NCBI GenBank assembly: GCA_030651895.1
Contig: JAUSBR010000002.1
Coordinates: forward strand, 85,815-149,814
DNA: 64,000 bases
Direction: 5' to 3'
DNA from: Sideroxyarcus sp.
GTDB taxonomy: Bacteria > Pseudomonadota > Gammaproteobacteria > Burkholderiales > Gallionellaceae
The first letter of the stretch is position 1. Every line of letters starts with the position of its first letter. The position numbers and the translations under genes were made by a program. The notes beneath the pieces are model-generated. The model was not told where the DNA came from, made no database searches, and saw only the letters and a list, made by a program, of their open reading frames with translations. Shown piece after piece: positions 1-8,930 of the stretch.

Positions 1-45
1 AAAGCGCTCATCGACCCAACCCAGCAGGTTTTTCAAATATTTCAT
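1..45 (-). CDS. petB: Cytochrome b of the bc1 complex, N-terminal start only
   Basis: Only the first 15 codons are in the window. They read MKYLKNLLGWVDERF, which resembles the usual start of proteobacterial ubiquinol-cytochrome c reductase cytochrome b. The ATG overlaps the petA stop by one base (TAATG), so the two genes are translationally coupled. The identification rests on this short N-terminus plus its position directly after the Rieske gene. Confidence 0.8.
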   Translation of the reverse strand, partial: MKYLKNLLGWVDERF

Positions 46-641
46 TATGCAGCTCCCATTTTCTTGTCATCACCGATCAGCAGCGTAGTGTCGCTGAGAT
101 ACTGGTGCGGGGGGACGATCAGGTTGGTCGGTGCGGGCGAACCCTTGTAGACGCGTGCGGACAGATCGAAACGCGAACCGTGGCACGGGCAGAACCAACC
201 ACCGCCCCAGTCGGCACCCAGATCGGCAGGTGCCACTTCCGGACGGTAGCTCGGCGAGCAGCCCAAATGGGTGCAGATGCCGATCACAACGAAGATCTCG
301 GGTTTGATGGAACGGTTGGGGTTATTGCAGTAATCTGGTTGCTGGGGAATGTTACCGGCGGGGTCGGTCAGGTCGCCGTCGTGCTTGGCCAGCAGATCCA
401 GCATCTCCTGGGTGCGGCGCACGATCCAGACCGGCTTGCCCTGCCATTCGACGACCTTCATCGTTCCCGGCTCGATAGCGCTGATATCCACCTCGACCGG
501 TGCACCGGCCGCCTTGGCGCGCTCGCTGGGCATAAAGCTCAGCACGAATGGCGTTGCCATCCCTGCTGCGGCTACACCGCCCGCCGCCGAGGTCGCGGCG
601 AGTAATAGTCGCCGCTTGCTGCGATCAACATTGTCTGTCAT
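45..641 (-). CDS. petA: Ubiquinol-cytochrome c reductase, Rieske iron-sulfur subunit
   Basis: Rieske subunit of the cytochrome bc1 complex, which passes electrons from quinol to cytochrome c1 at the inner membrane. Both cluster-binding boxes are present, CTHLGC and CPCHGS, each supplying one Cys and one His to the 2Fe-2S centre. The N-terminus has a twin-arginine motif (SKRRLLL) before a hydrophobic anchor, as expected for a Tat-exported Rieske protein; the Tat genes lie 3 kb away. I chose the ATG at 641 because the AAGAAGGG Shine-Dalgarno lies 9 nt before it but directly abuts the alternative ATG at 650. The product is 198 aa, a normal length. petB follows with a one-base overlap. Confidence 0.97.
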   Translation of the reverse strand: MTDNVDRSKRRLLLAATSAAGGVAAAGMATPFVLSFMPSERAKAAGAPVEVDISAIEPGTMKVVEWQGKPVWIVRRTQEMLDLLAKHDGDLTDPAGNIPQQPDYCNNPNRSIKPEIFVVIGICTHLGCSPSYRPEVAPADLGADWGGGWFCPCHGSRFDLSARVYKGSPAPTNLIVPPHQYLSDTTLLIGDDKKMGAA

Positions 642-1024
642 AACTCTCATCCCTTCTTAAAGAAAAATCGCATTATTCCCAGCCAGAACCAAGGATTCGG
701 ACTGATCGAAATATCGTTACGCACGCCACTGGTTGTTACGGGAACCGGGCCAGCCTCATCGCCCAGGCAAACCGCCCCGTAAAAGCTCTCACCGCAACCA
801 TTAACAACCTCTAATATTACCCAGTAACCCAAGCTGCCGCAAGCACAGCCAGTGTGGTTTTGGGGAATGCCCTGCCGAACAAGTCGGTTATACCCCCTGG
901 CCGCCAAACCAGGTCAAACCGGCCTGCACCCCACAAATACGCGGCAGGAATACGGAGCCTCCAGGCAGTAATCCACGTCCGATTCTTGTACACTCATGAC
1001 CAAATATAAAAAGGGAGAGCACGA
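642..1024. other. Intergenic region between petA and the mgtC-like gene
   Basis: Divergent intergenic region of 383 bp. It must hold the promoter of the pet operon (leftward) and of the MgtC-like gene (rightward). I see AGGGAG seven bases before the rightward ATG and a weak TTGTAC/TATAAA pair at about 977-1010 with poor spacing. An open frame of 86 codons on the minus strand (647-907) has no recognisable domain and is probably not a gene. No strong hairpin or repeat is visible. Confidence 0.5.
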
Positions 1025-1774
1025 ATGGATACGCTGTCATTTGAACATCTGGCGACATATTGGTCGGCCCAGGAAGTGGCAATCAACATAATCGTGTTTC
1101 TCAACCTGCTCGGCGCACTCGCTTTGGGCCTGATTGTTGGTTATGAACGCTCCTATCATGGCCGAGCCGCCGGGATGCGCACCTACGGCTTGGTTTGCAT
1201 GGCCGCCGCCGCACTCACGGTGATCGCGGGTTACCCCTCCCTCTGGTTCGGCGGTCAGGTGAACTCCTATCTCGCAGGCGACCCGACCCGCATCATCCAG
1301 GGCATCGTCACGGGGATCGGCTTCCTCGGCGCGGGCGTCATCATGCGCGACGGACTCAACATCAGCGGCCTCACTACCGCCGCTTCCATCTGGACCTGCT
1401 CGGCCATCGGCATCATGGTCGGGGTCGGCTTTTACGGCGCGGCGATATTGCTCACCTTCCTCTCGGCCATGAGCATGATGTGGATATCCAAGCTGGAAAA
1501 CTGGCTGCCCTCGCGTCCGGCCATCGCCATCACGCTTGAGTTCGAGAAGAACTTCGTGCCGCAGGAGAATACCCTGCGCGAAGTGGTTTATTCCCACGGC
1601 TACGAAGTGGCCACCGGCTCCTTTTCCATACGCTCAAGCAACGAAAAGCTGGAATGGCACTTCGTCGCCATCGCTCTGAGCAAGAACAGCGGTGTCCCCA
1701 TGAACGAACTCGCCAGCGGTTTGAGTACCCTGCAAGGCGTGGAAGACTTCTCGCTCTCCCACGCGCGTAACTGA
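1025..1774 (+). CDS. MgtC/SapB family inner-membrane protein
   Basis: Membrane protein of the MgtC/SapB family, 249 aa. The N-terminal half carries about five hydrophobic segments and the family signature around LGLIVGYERSYHGRAAGMRT (about residues 36-55) and GFLGAGVIMRDG. The C-terminal 90 residues form a soluble ACT-like domain found in longer family members. MgtC proteins are linked to growth under low magnesium and to inhibition of F-type ATP synthase in pathogens; the role in an environmental bacterium is not settled. Transcribed alone, divergent from petA. A good AGGGAG ribosome site precedes the ATG. Confidence 0.9.
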   Translation: MDTLSFEHLATYWSAQEVAINIIVFLNLLGALALGLIVGYERSYHGRAAGMRTYGLVCMAAAALTVIAGYPSLWFGGQVNSYLAGDPTRIIQGIVTGIGFLGAGVIMRDGLNISGLTTAASIWTCSAIGIMVGVGFYGAAILLTFLSAMSMMWISKLENWLPSRPAIAITLEFEKNFVPQENTLREVVYSHGYEVATGSFSIRSSNEKLEWHFVAIALSKNSGVPMNELASGLSTLQGVEDFSLSHARN

Positions 1775-1778
1775 GTCG

Positions 1779-2525
1779 CTAGACCGGGATATCCTGATCG
1801 AAGAAGCGGTGTTCCAGACCAAAGCGCGCGGCAAGGTGTTCGCCCAGCGCCTGCACGCCGAAGCGCTCTGTCGCATGATGTCCGGCGGCAAAGAAGGCGA
1901 TGCCGGTCTCTTGGGCGACATGCACGTTCTGCTCTGATATCTCACCGGTCAAAAAAGCATCCACCCCCAGCGCCACCGCCTGTTCGAAATAGCCCTGCGC
2001 CGCGCCGCTGCACCAGGCGATACGGGCGATATTGGGATTGGCGTGGCCGATGACCTGCGGTTCGCGCTGCAGGGTGTGCTGGATATGGCGGGTGAGTTGT
2101 TGCAGCGTCTGCGGCTGGGCCAGCACGCCGTGCATGGCGATATCCTGCTCGCCGAAGCGTCCTTTTTCGATAAAACCCAGCCGTTCGCCAAGCTGTGCGT
2201 TGTTGCCCAGTTCGGGATGCGCATCCAGCGGCAGGTGATAAGCCAGCAGACTGACGTCGTGTTTCAGCAGGTGGGCGACGCGGCGTTTCTTGATCCCGGT
2301 GATGGCGGCATCTTCGCTGCGCCAGAAATAGCCGTGATGGACCAGGATGGCGTCCGCGCCCCAGGCAGTCGCCGCTTCCAGCACAGCTTGCGAGGCGGTG
2401 ACGCCCGTTGCGATGCGGCGAACTTCCGCCCTGCCTTCGACTTGTACGCCGTTCGGGCAATAGTCACGAAATCGGCTGACCGCCAGCTCGCTTTCGATAT
2501 AATCGCGCAATTCGTTCAATCGCAT
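1779..2525 (-). CDS. Nif3-like dinuclear metal centre hydrolase family protein
   Basis: Homologue of E. coli YbgI and of the NIF3/GTP cyclohydrolase I type 2 family, 248 aa, which forms a hexamer with a dinuclear metal centre. Metal-ligand motifs are visible: LVHHGYFW in the N-terminal half and GHHATE near the C-terminus, the latter supplying His and Glu. The exact reaction of the family is still unclear. The stop lies 4 bp from the stop of the convergent MgtC-like gene, and the start is 38 bp from the divergent htrA-like gene, so the two promoters must be compact. This neighbour set is common in betaproteobacteria. Confidence 0.93.
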   Translation of the reverse strand: MRLNELRDYIESELAVSRFRDYCPNGVQVEGRAEVRRIATGVTASQAVLEAATAWGADAILVHHGYFWRSEDAAITGIKKRRVAHLLKHDVSLLAYHLPLDAHPELGNNAQLGERLGFIEKGRFGEQDIAMHGVLAQPQTLQQLTRHIQHTLQREPQVIGHANPNIARIAWCSGAAQGYFEQAVALGVDAFLTGEISEQNVHVAQETGIAFFAAGHHATERFGVQALGEHLAARFGLEHRFFDQDIPV

Positions 2526-2563
2526 CGGGTTCGTCCCTAAATTAAGCGGTTCAAAATCATAAC

Positions 2564-3721
2564 ATGCGCAAATTCTGGCTTTTGTTCGCCCAAGCTACCA
2601 CAGTCGGCCTCGCGATGCTGTTCGTCATCCATACGCTACGGCCCTCGCTGCTGCCCAACGCGGCACGCAGCGGCGTGGTGACGCTGTACGAGAGCGCGAC
2701 CGGCGACGGCGGCGACCTGCCCGCGGTGGGTTTCAGCCGTGCCGCGCAGAAAGTGATGCCTGCCGTGGTCAACATCTTCACCAGCAGCGAGGTCAAGACA
2801 CCCGCGGCCCCTTTCATGGATGACCCGCGCTTCCGCTTCTTCTTCGGCGACGAATTCGACGACAATGCCCCGCAACAGAGCTCCAGCCTGGGTTCCGGCG
2901 TCATCGTCAGCCATGACGGCTATATCCTGACCAACCATCACGTGGTCGAAAGCGCAGACGAGATCGAGGTCGCGCTGGCCGACGGTCGCACCGCCAAGGG
3001 ACACATCATCGGCTCCGACCCGGAGACCGACCTAGCCGTGATCAAGGTGGACATCGGCAAGGATCTGCCCGCCATCACCTTCGGCCAATCCGACCAGGCG
3101 CACGTTGGCGACATCGTGCTCGCCATCGGCAACCCCTTTGGCGTCGGCCAGACCGTCACCATGGGTATCGTCAGCGCGCTGAAGCGCAACCATCTGGGCC
3201 TCAGCACTTTCGAAAACTTCATCCAGACGGATGCGGCGATCAACCCGGGCAACTCGGGCGGCGCGCTGGTGGATATCGAGGGCAGCCTGCTCGGCATCAA
3301 CAGCGCGATCTATTCGCCCAACGGCGGCTCCCTCGGCATCGGCTTCGCCATTCCGACCAGCACGGCCAAGAAAGTGATGGAACAGATCATCCAGAGCGGC
3401 TCGGTGACGCGCGGCTGGGTAGGTATCGCGGTGCAGGAACTCACGCCGGAACTGGCGGAGTCGTTCAAACTGAAAGATACGCAGGGAGTACTGATCGCGG
3501 AAGTGGTGCGCGGCAGCCCGGCGGACAAATCCGGCATCAAGGCCGGAGACATCTTGGTCAGCATCGACGGCAAGGCGATGGCCGATTCCACCACCATGCT
3601 GGAAACTATCTCGGCATTGCCGCCGGGCAAAGTGGCGCTGCTCAAGCTGATGCGGAATCAGTCCGAGGTCGCGATCCAGGTCAAAGTAGGCAAACGCCCC
3701 AAGCCCAAGCCGCAGGAATAA
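2564..3721 (+). CDS. Membrane-anchored HtrA/DegS-type serine protease
   Basis: Trypsin-like periplasmic protease of the HtrA family, 385 aa. The first 25 residues make a single transmembrane anchor. The catalytic triad is readable: His in LTNHHVV, Asp in DPETDLAV and Ser in NPGNSGGAL. Only one PDZ domain follows (about residues 285-375), so the architecture matches DegS/AlgW rather than the two-PDZ DegP/DegQ. DegS-type proteases cut RseA-like anti-sigma factors in response to misfolded outer-membrane proteins, but no rseA/rpoE pair of that kind is adjacent. It is convergent with tatC, with 18 bp between stops. Confidence 0.94.
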   Translation: MRKFWLLFAQATTVGLAMLFVIHTLRPSLLPNAARSGVVTLYESATGDGGDLPAVGFSRAAQKVMPAVVNIFTSSEVKTPAAPFMDDPRFRFFFGDEFDDNAPQQSSSLGSGVIVSHDGYILTNHHVVESADEIEVALADGRTAKGHIIGSDPETDLAVIKVDIGKDLPAITFGQSDQAHVGDIVLAIGNPFGVGQTVTMGIVSALKRNHLGLSTFENFIQTDAAINPGNSGGALVDIEGSLLGINSAIYSPNGGSLGIGFAIPTSTAKKVMEQIIQSGSVTRGWVGIAVQELTPELAESFKLKDTQGVLIAEVVRGSPADKSGIKAGDILVSIDGKAMADSTTMLETISALPPGKVALLKLMRNQSEVAIQVKVGKRPKPKPQE

Positions 3722-3739
3722 ACGCTGGCGGGAAAGGTT

Positions 3740-4465
3740 TTACTTGGCCGGAGGCGGAGTCACCCACCAACTGGACACCACGATCCCGGCTTCGTAGAGC
3801 AGCCACAGCGGGATCGCCAGCATGAACTGCGAGACCACGTCGGGCGGTGTGAAGATCGCGCCGGCCACGAAGGCGCCGACGATGACGTAGGAACGTATCT
3901 CGCGCAGCTTCGCCACCGACACCATCCCCATCCTCACCAGCACCACCACCACCACCGGCACCTGAAATGCAAGACCGAAGGCTACGAACATGCCGAGCAC
4001 GAAGCTGAGGTATTTGTCGATATCGGTCATCACCGCCACGCCTTGCGGCGCTGCAGCGACGATGAAACCGAACACCACCGGAAACACCACGAAATAGGCA
4101 AAGGCCATGCCGCAAAAGAACAGCAGCGTGCTGGCGACGATGAGCGGCAGCACGAGTTTTTTCTCGTGCGCATACAGGCCCGGCGCAACGAAGCTCCAGC
4201 CCTGGAAGAGGACATAGGGCAATGCGATCAGAAAGGCCGTCATCAGCGTGACCTTGAGCGGCACGAAGAACGGTGTGGTCACATCGGTGGCGATCATCTG
4301 CCCGCCCTGCGGCAGCTTGGCGAGCATCGGTTGCGCCAGCAAGGCGTACAGATCCGAAGCCCACGGGAACAGACAGACGAACACCAGCAACAGCGCGATG
4401 ACGACGTTCATCAGTCGCGAGCGCAACTCGATCAGGTGCGCGATGAAGGTTTCTGTGGTGCTCAT
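3740..4465 (-). CDS. tatC: Sec-independent protein translocase subunit TatC
   Basis: TatC, 241 aa, six transmembrane segments, the receptor of the twin-arginine translocase that recognises Tat signal peptides. The N-terminus MSTTETFIAHLIELRSRL matches the conserved cytoplasmic start of the family, and the FLIALPYVLFQGWSFVAPGL stretch is the conserved periplasmic and second-helix region. The start codon overlaps the tatB stop by 4 nt (ATGA). Last gene of the his-hit-tat unit. Its likely clients here include the Rieske protein. Confidence 0.98.
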   Translation of the reverse strand: MSTTETFIAHLIELRSRLMNVVIALLLVFVCLFPWASDLYALLAQPMLAKLPQGGQMIATDVTTPFFVPLKVTLMTAFLIALPYVLFQGWSFVAPGLYAHEKKLVLPLIVASTLLFFCGMAFAYFVVFPVVFGFIVAAAPQGVAVMTDIDKYLSFVLGMFVAFGLAFQVPVVVVVLVRMGMVSVAKLREIRSYVIVGAFVAGAIFTPPDVVSQFMLAIPLWLLYEAGIVVSSWWVTPPPAK

Positions 4466-4872
4466 TTGGGCGGGTCTTCGGGAGGTGTTGGAGGTGCCGC
4501 AGGTTCAGCTGTGGGTTCAGCCGCAGCATCGGGCTTCTTGTAGCGCGCCTGCAGGATATGCTGCTCCAGCGTCAGACCGTCTGCCTCGAACTCGCGTTCG
4601 ATCTGGGTGGCTTGCTGCTCCAAAGCACGGCTCTTCTCCTGCACCGATTGTTCGATATCGAGCGCCTGCTGTTCGAGGTCGCTCTTGAGCTTGCGCGCTT
4701 CCTCCAGTGCCAGATCGCTGTTGATGTCGTTCTTGACGTTGTTCACATAACGCTGCACGCGGCTCCACAGGTGACCCGCCGTGCGCGCCAGTTTGGGCAA
4801 CCGTTCCGGACCGACGACGATGAGCGCCACCAGCGCGACCACCACCAGTTCGGAGAATGCGATATCGAACAT
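4462..4872 (-). CDS. tatB: Sec-independent protein translocase subunit TatB
   Basis: TatB, 136 aa: one N-terminal transmembrane helix (FDIAFSELVVVALVALIVVG), the PERLPKLART amphipathic helix typical of TatB, then a long charged coiled-coil region and a Pro/Ala-rich tail. TatB sits with TatC in the substrate-binding complex. It lies between tatA (16-bp gap) and tatC (4-nt overlap). The PERLPK motif and longer tail distinguish it from TatA next door. Confidence 0.97.
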   Translation of the reverse strand: MFDIAFSELVVVALVALIVVGPERLPKLARTAGHLWSRVQRYVNNVKNDINSDLALEEARKLKSDLEQQALDIEQSVQEKSRALEQQATQIEREFEADGLTLEQHILQARYKKPDAAAEPTAEPAAPPTPPEDPPK

Positions 4873-4888
4873 GGGCTATGCGGCTCGA

Positions 4889-5098
4889 TCAGTGTGTCTT
4901 GTCTTTTTCTTTGACTTCGCCTTCGATGACCTTGGGGTCCTGCGGCTTGGCCGAATCTTCCTCGCCCTTCATGCCTTCCTTGAAACCCTTCACAGCCCCG
5001 CCCAAGTCGCTGCCGATATTGCGCAACTTCTTGGTACCAAAGATCAACACCACGACTAGCAACACGATCAACCAATGCCAGATACTGAATGAACCCAT
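4889..5098 (-). CDS. tatA: Sec-independent protein translocase subunit TatA
   Basis: TatA, 69 aa: short N-terminal transmembrane helix ([18 protein letters not shown]), the [14 protein letters not shown] hinge and amphipathic helix, and a short acidic and basic tail. TatA oligomerises to form the protein-conducting element of the Tat translocase. It begins 14 bp after the HIT gene, so it is probably transcribed with the his operon. A small gene, but its motifs are unambiguous. Confidence 0.97.
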   Translation of the reverse strand: MGSFSIWHWLIVLLVVVLIFGTKKLRNIGSDLGGAVKGFKEGMKGEEDSAKPQDPKVIEGEVKEKDKTH

Positions 5099-5112
5099 TT
5101 TGCTCTCCTCGT

Positions 5113-5463
5113 TTAGTCCCGTTTGACCATCGGCGGGATGTTGCCGCCGCCGATGACATGAATGTGCAGATGAAACACTTCCTGCCCGCCGCCTTTGCCG
5201 CTGTTGATGACGGTGCGGAAACCGTTTTCCAGCCCCTGCTCGCGCGCCAGCTTCGGCGCCAGCAACATCATCCTGCCGAGCAGGGCCGCATGTGCTTCCC
5301 CGGCTTCGAGCAGGGAAACCAGATGCAACTTCGGTACCAGCATGAAATGTACCGGCGCGACTGGATTGATGTCGTGGAAGGCCAGCACCTCGGCATCCTC
5401 ATACACTTTTTTGCACGGGATCTCGCCGCGCACTATCTTGCAAAAGAGGCAGTCGTTGCTCAT
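5113..5463 (-). CDS. HIT family (histidine triad) nucleotide-binding hydrolase
   Basis: Hint-type purine nucleoside phosphoramidase, 116 aa. The N-terminus [16 protein letters not shown] is characteristic, and the histidine triad reads [10 protein letters not shown] near the C-terminus. An upstream extension of 38 codons is open but non-conserved; I chose the ATG at 5463 because it overlaps the hisE stop by 4 nt and starts the conserved domain. A HIT gene between hisE and tatA is a conserved arrangement in many betaproteobacteria, though its connection to histidine synthesis is not known. Confidence 0.95.
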   Translation of the reverse strand: MSNDCLFCKIVRGEIPCKKVYEDAEVLAFHDINPVAPVHFMLVPKLHLVSLLEAGEAHAALLGRMMLLAPKLAREQGLENGFRTVINSGKGGGQEVFHLHIHVIGGGNIPPMVKRD

Positions 5464-5777
5464 TTTCGGCTCGCTTTCTCTGCGATACCCGACACACCTT
5501 CGCGGCGCGCCAACTCGTTCAGCACATCGTCCGCACTCAGCCCTTTGTGCGCCAGCAACACCATGCTGTGGAACCACAGATCGGCAACTTCGTATACCAA
5601 ATGTTGTTTATCCGCATCCTTGGCTGCCAGCAAAACCTCGCCCGCTTCCTCGATCACCTTCTTCAGGATGGCATCATCGCCCTTGCTGAAAAGTTTGGCG
5701 ACATAGGACGACTCCGGCGCCGCGCCCTTGCGCGCCTCCAGTGTCTCGGTCAGTCGTTGCAGAATGTCGTTGCTCAT
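5460..5777 (-). CDS. hisE: Phosphoribosyl-ATP pyrophosphatase
   Basis: HisE, 105 aa, catalyses the second step of histidine synthesis, removing pyrophosphate from phosphoribosyl-ATP. It belongs to the all-alpha NTP pyrophosphatase (MazG-like) fold; the metal-binding motif is seen as [16 protein letters not shown] and YEVADLWFH. It is a stand-alone enzyme here, separate from HisI, as is usual in betaproteobacteria. It overlaps the hisI stop and the HIT start by 4 nt each. Confidence 0.97.
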   Translation of the reverse strand: MSNDILQRLTETLEARKGAAPESSYVAKLFSKGDDAILKKVIEEAGEVLLAAKDADKQHLVYEVADLWFHSMVLLAHKGLSADDVLNELARREGVSGIAEKASRK

Positions 5778-6163
5778 TTCTTGTATATCTCATCCGGGTT
5801 CTTCAACACCGCATCGGTTGCCACCCATTCGCCGTTCTCGAGCTTGCTGTAAAAGCAACTCTCCCGTCCGGTATGGCAGGCAATGCCGCCGCTCTGCTCA
5901 ACTTGCAGCAGGACCACATCGGCATCACAGTCTATGCGTATCTCTTTGACCTTCTGCGTGTGGCCGGACTCCTCGCCCTTGTGCCACAGCTTCTTGCGCG
6001 AACGTGACCAGTATATCGCCTCGCCGGTCTCCACGGTGCGCCTGAGCGCCTCGCGATCCATCCACGCCACCATCAACACGCGCCCGGTCGCCGCATCCTG
6101 CGCGATGGCGGGGACGAGGCCATCTGCCGACCAGTTCACCTTGTTGAGCCAGCTTTCGGTCAC
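5774..6163 (-). CDS. hisI: Phosphoribosyl-AMP cyclohydrolase
   Basis: HisI, 129 aa, opens the purine ring of phosphoribosyl-AMP in the third step of histidine synthesis. The metal-binding motifs [13 protein letters not shown] and [11 protein letters not shown] are present, giving Asp and Cys ligands for Mg and Zn. It is monofunctional, with hisE a separate gene directly downstream. It overlaps the stop of hisF by 4 nt. Confidence 0.97.
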   Translation of the reverse strand: MTESWLNKVNWSADGLVPAIAQDAATGRVLMVAWMDREALRRTVETGEAIYWSRSRKKLWHKGEESGHTQKVKEIRIDCDADVVLLQVEQSGGIACHTGRESCFYSKLENGEWVATDAVLKNPDEIYKK

Positions 6164-6918
6164 AAGCGCACCTCGATACCTTGCTTGGCCATATACTCCT
6201 TGGCCTGCTGCACCGTGTATTCGCCGAAGTGAAATATGCTGGCCGCCAGCACCGCATCGGCGCCACCGAGCTTCACGCCGTCGGCCAGATGTTGCAGGTT
6301 GCCCACGCCGCCGCTGGCGATCACCGGAATCTCCAGCGCATCGGTCACCGCGCGCGTAAGCGCCAGATCAAAGCCTTTCTTCTGTCCGTCTTGGTCCATG
6401 CTAGTCAGCAGTATCTCGCCCGCGCCCAAGCTTTGCATCTTTTTCGCCCACTCCACCGCGTCCAGCCCGGTGGCTTTGCGGCCGCCATGGGTGAACACCT
6501 CCCATTTGCCTGGCTGAACCTGCTTGGCGTCGATGGCGACCACGATGCATTGCGAACCGTAACGCGCCGAGGCATCGGCCACCAGTTGCGGATTGACCAC
6601 GGCGGAGGTGTTGATGCTCACCTTGTCCGCGCCGGCATTCAATAGATTGCGAACATCGCCAACTTCGCGCACACCGCCGCCCACAGTCAGCGGGATGAAC
6701 ACCTGCTCGGCCACTTTTTCGATGATGCGGAAGATGATGCCCCTGTCATCGGAGCTGGCGGTGATGTCGAGGAAGGTGAGTTCGTCCGCGCCCTGGTCGT
6801 CGTAGCGTTTGGCAATCTCCACGGGATCGCCCGCGTCGCGCAATTCGACGAAGCTGACGCCCTTGACCACCCGGCCGGCGGTCACGTCGAGACAGGGAAT
6901 GATGCGCTTGGCCAGCAT
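6160..6918 (-). CDS. hisF: Imidazole glycerol phosphate synthase, cyclase subunit
   Basis: HisF, 252 aa, a TIM-barrel cyclase that joins ammonia from HisH with PRFAR to give imidazole glycerol phosphate and AICAR. The start [12 protein letters not shown] is diagnostic, with catalytic Asp in CLDV and the second in TSMDQDG. The half-barrel repeat characteristic of HisF/HisA is apparent (VTVGGGVR and VIASGGVG). Its ATG overlaps the hisA stop by one base (TGATG). Confidence 0.98.
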   Translation of the reverse strand: MLAKRIIPCLDVTAGRVVKGVSFVELRDAGDPVEIAKRYDDQGADELTFLDITASSDDRGIIFRIIEKVAEQVFIPLTVGGGVREVGDVRNLLNAGADKVSINTSAVVNPQLVADASARYGSQCIVVAIDAKQVQPGKWEVFTHGGRKATGLDAVEWAKKMQSLGAGEILLTSMDQDGQKKGFDLALTRAVTDALEIPVIASGGVGNLQHLADGVKLGGADAVLAASIFHFGEYTVQQAKEYMAKQGIEVRL

Positions 6919-7676
6919 CAGATCTTGGGAGACAACTCGTCAGCCAGGGCCTGCGCGGCCCTGAAGTCCAGCGTGCCTTCGTAGATGGCACGTCCGGTGA
7001 TGGCGCCGGTGATGCCCTCATTGCGCACCGCGCACAGCGCGCGCACATCGTCCAGATTGGTGATGCCGCCGCTGGCGATGACCGGCACATGTAATGGTCG
7101 CGCCAGATCGACAGTCGCTTCGATATTCACGCCGCTCATCATGCCGTCGCGGCCGATGTCGGTGTAGATGATCGCTTCCACGCCATAGCCCTCGAAACGC
7201 TGCGCCAGATCGGCGACATCGTGCCCGGTGAGCTTCGACCAGCCGTCCACCGCGACCTTGCCGCCTTTGGCGTCGAGGCCGACCATGATGTGGCCAGGGA
7301 ATGCATCGCAAGCTTCGTGCAGAAAACCGGGCACTTTCACCGCGGCAGTGCCGATGATGACATAGGTGATACCCAAGTCGAGATAGCGCTCGATGGTCTC
7401 CAGATCGCGGATGCCGCCGCCCAGTTGCACCGGAATGTCGCTGCCGACAGCTTCGATGATGCTCTTCACTGCGGCTTCGTTCTTGGGCTTGCCGGCAAAG
7501 GCACCGTTCAGATCGACCAGGTGCAAACGGCGCGCACCCTGTGCCAGCCAGTGTTTTGCCATCGCAGCAGGATCGTCGGAGAACACGGTCGCGCCCTCCA
7601 TCACGCCCTGGCGCAGGCGCACGCATTGGCCGTCTTTCAGATCGATCGCGGGAATGATCAGCGTTTTAGTATCCAT
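6918..7676 (-). CDS. hisA: ProFAR isomerase (HisA)
   Basis: HisA, 252 aa, 1-(5-phosphoribosyl)-5-[(5-phosphoribosylamino)methylideneamino]imidazole-4-carboxamide isomerase; a TIM barrel and paralogue of HisF. The frame is open much further upstream (to 7922), but that part runs antiparallel to nothing conserved and overlaps hisH, so I chose the ATG at 7676, which begins [16 protein letters not shown], the standard HisA start with catalytic Asp. It lies 10 bp after the hisH stop and is coupled to hisF by TGATG. Confidence 0.97.
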   Translation of the reverse strand: MDTKTLIIPAIDLKDGQCVRLRQGVMEGATVFSDDPAAMAKHWLAQGARRLHLVDLNGAFAGKPKNEAAVKSIIEAVGSDIPVQLGGGIRDLETIERYLDLGITYVIIGTAAVKVPGFLHEACDAFPGHIMVGLDAKGGKVAVDGWSKLTGHDVADLAQRFEGYGVEAIIYTDIGRDGMMSGVNIEATVDLARPLHVPVIASGGITNLDDVRALCAVRNEGITGAITGRAIYEGTLDFRAAQALADELSPKI

Positions 7677-7686
7677 GATTTGGGTG

Positions 7687-8325
7687 TCAGGCAGGATTCC
7701 AGTTGATGAAATTTTGCAGCAGCTGTAAACCGGCTGCCGCACTCTTTTCCGGGTGGAACTGAACAGCGAACAAGTTATCACGCGCCGCCGCGCAGACAAA
7801 GGGCTGCGGGTAGTCGCTGGTGGCCTGCACCAGCCCCGCATCGCTCGGTTGCACATGGTAGCTGTGCACGAAATAGAAACGCGCGTCCTGGGCGATACCT
7901 GCCCAGAGGGGGTGGTCGCCATGATGCACCTGGTTCCAGCCCATGTGCGGCACCTTTAATTTGTTGCCTTGCACATCGTGCAAACCGGAGGCAAAGCGTT
8001 TGACCGGCCCCTGAAACAGACCGAGGCATGGCGTATCGCCCTCTTCGCTGTGCTCGAACAGCACTTGCAGTCCCATGCAGATACCCAGGAAGGGTTTGCC
8101 TTCGCTGACCACCCCGGCGATCACCCGGTCGAGGTGGCGGGCGCGGATCTCGCGCATGCAGTCGGGAGCAGCCCCCTGGCCGGGGAATACCACCCTTGCA
8201 GCGGAGGCGATCACATCTGGCTCGCCAGTCACGATGATGTTTGCGCCCGGCGCGACCTTGCGCACGGCCTGCTGCACCGAGCGCAAATTGCCCATACCGT
8301 AATCGACGACTGCGATATCAACCAT
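7687..8325 (-). CDS. hisH: Imidazole glycerol phosphate synthase, glutamine amidotransferase subunit
   Basis: HisH, 212 aa, class I glutamine amidotransferase that feeds ammonia into HisF. Catalytic Cys is in FLGICMGLQ and the His-Glu pair in VQFHPEKS. The start [17 protein letters not shown] is typical. It lies 9 bp downstream of hisB in the his operon, a few genes before its partner hisF. Confidence 0.98.
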   Translation of the reverse strand: MVDIAVVDYGMGNLRSVQQAVRKVAPGANIIVTGEPDVIASAARVVFPGQGAAPDCMREIRARHLDRVIAGVVSEGKPFLGICMGLQVLFEHSEEGDTPCLGLFQGPVKRFASGLHDVQGNKLKVPHMGWNQVHHGDHPLWAGIAQDARFYFVHSYHVQPSDAGLVQATSDYPQPFVCAAARDNLFAVQFHPEKSAAAGLQLLQNFINWNPA

Positions 8326-8334
8326 GATGAGACG

Positions 8335-8922
8335 TTATAACGTTCCCTTGGTGGAAGGCATGACACCGGCCATGCGCGGGTCGAGCTCCAGCGCGACGCG
8401 CAGGGCGCGACCGAATGCCTTAAAGATGGTCTCGGCCTGGTGGTGGGCGTTGTCGCCAGCCAGATTGTCGATGTGCAGCGTCACCAGAGCGTGATTGACG
8501 AAGCCCTGGAAGAATTCGCGAATGAGGTCGACTTCGAACTCGCCGACGTTGGAGCGCACGAACTCGGCATTGAACACCAGCCCCGGACGCCCGGAGATGT
8601 CCAGCACCACGCGCGACAGCGCTTCGTCCAGCGGCACATAGGCATGGCCGTAACGGCGCAGCCCCTTCTTGTCGCCGACCGCCTTGGTGAAGGCCTGCCC
8701 CAGCGTGATGCCGATGTCTTCCACCGTGTGGTGCGCGTCGATGTGCAGATCGCCCTTGGCGGCGATGTCCAGATCGATCAGGCCGTGGCGCGCGATCTGG
8801 TCCAGCATGTGCTCGAGGAAGGGCAGGCCGGTATCCAGCTTGACCTTGCCCGTGCCGTCCAGATTCAGCTCGACGCTGATCTGGGTCTCCAGGGTGTTGC
8901 GACTGACTTTTGCGCTGCGCAT
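8335..8922 (-). CDS. hisB: Imidazoleglycerol-phosphate dehydratase
   Basis: HisB, 195 aa, the monofunctional dehydratase converting imidazole glycerol phosphate to imidazole acetol phosphate. The duplicated metal-binding motifs are present: [13 protein letters not shown] with [10 protein letters not shown], and [10 protein letters not shown] with DNAHHQAE. There is no N-terminal phosphatase domain, unlike E. coli HisB, so histidinol-phosphatase must be encoded elsewhere. It starts 8 bp after hisC. Confidence 0.98.
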   Translation of the reverse strand: MRSAKVSRNTLETQISVELNLDGTGKVKLDTGLPFLEHMLDQIARHGLIDLDIAAKGDLHIDAHHTVEDIGITLGQAFTKAVGDKKGLRRYGHAYVPLDEALSRVVLDISGRPGLVFNAEFVRSNVGEFEVDLIREFFQGFVNHALVTLHIDNLAGDNAHHQAETIFKAFGRALRVALELDPRMAGVMPSTKGTL

Positions 8923-8930
8923 GGTTCGCC

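Noticed and set aside
647..907. 86-codon minus-strand frame upstream of petA
   Set aside because: No similarity or signal recognised and it overlaps the expected promoter region of the pet operon.
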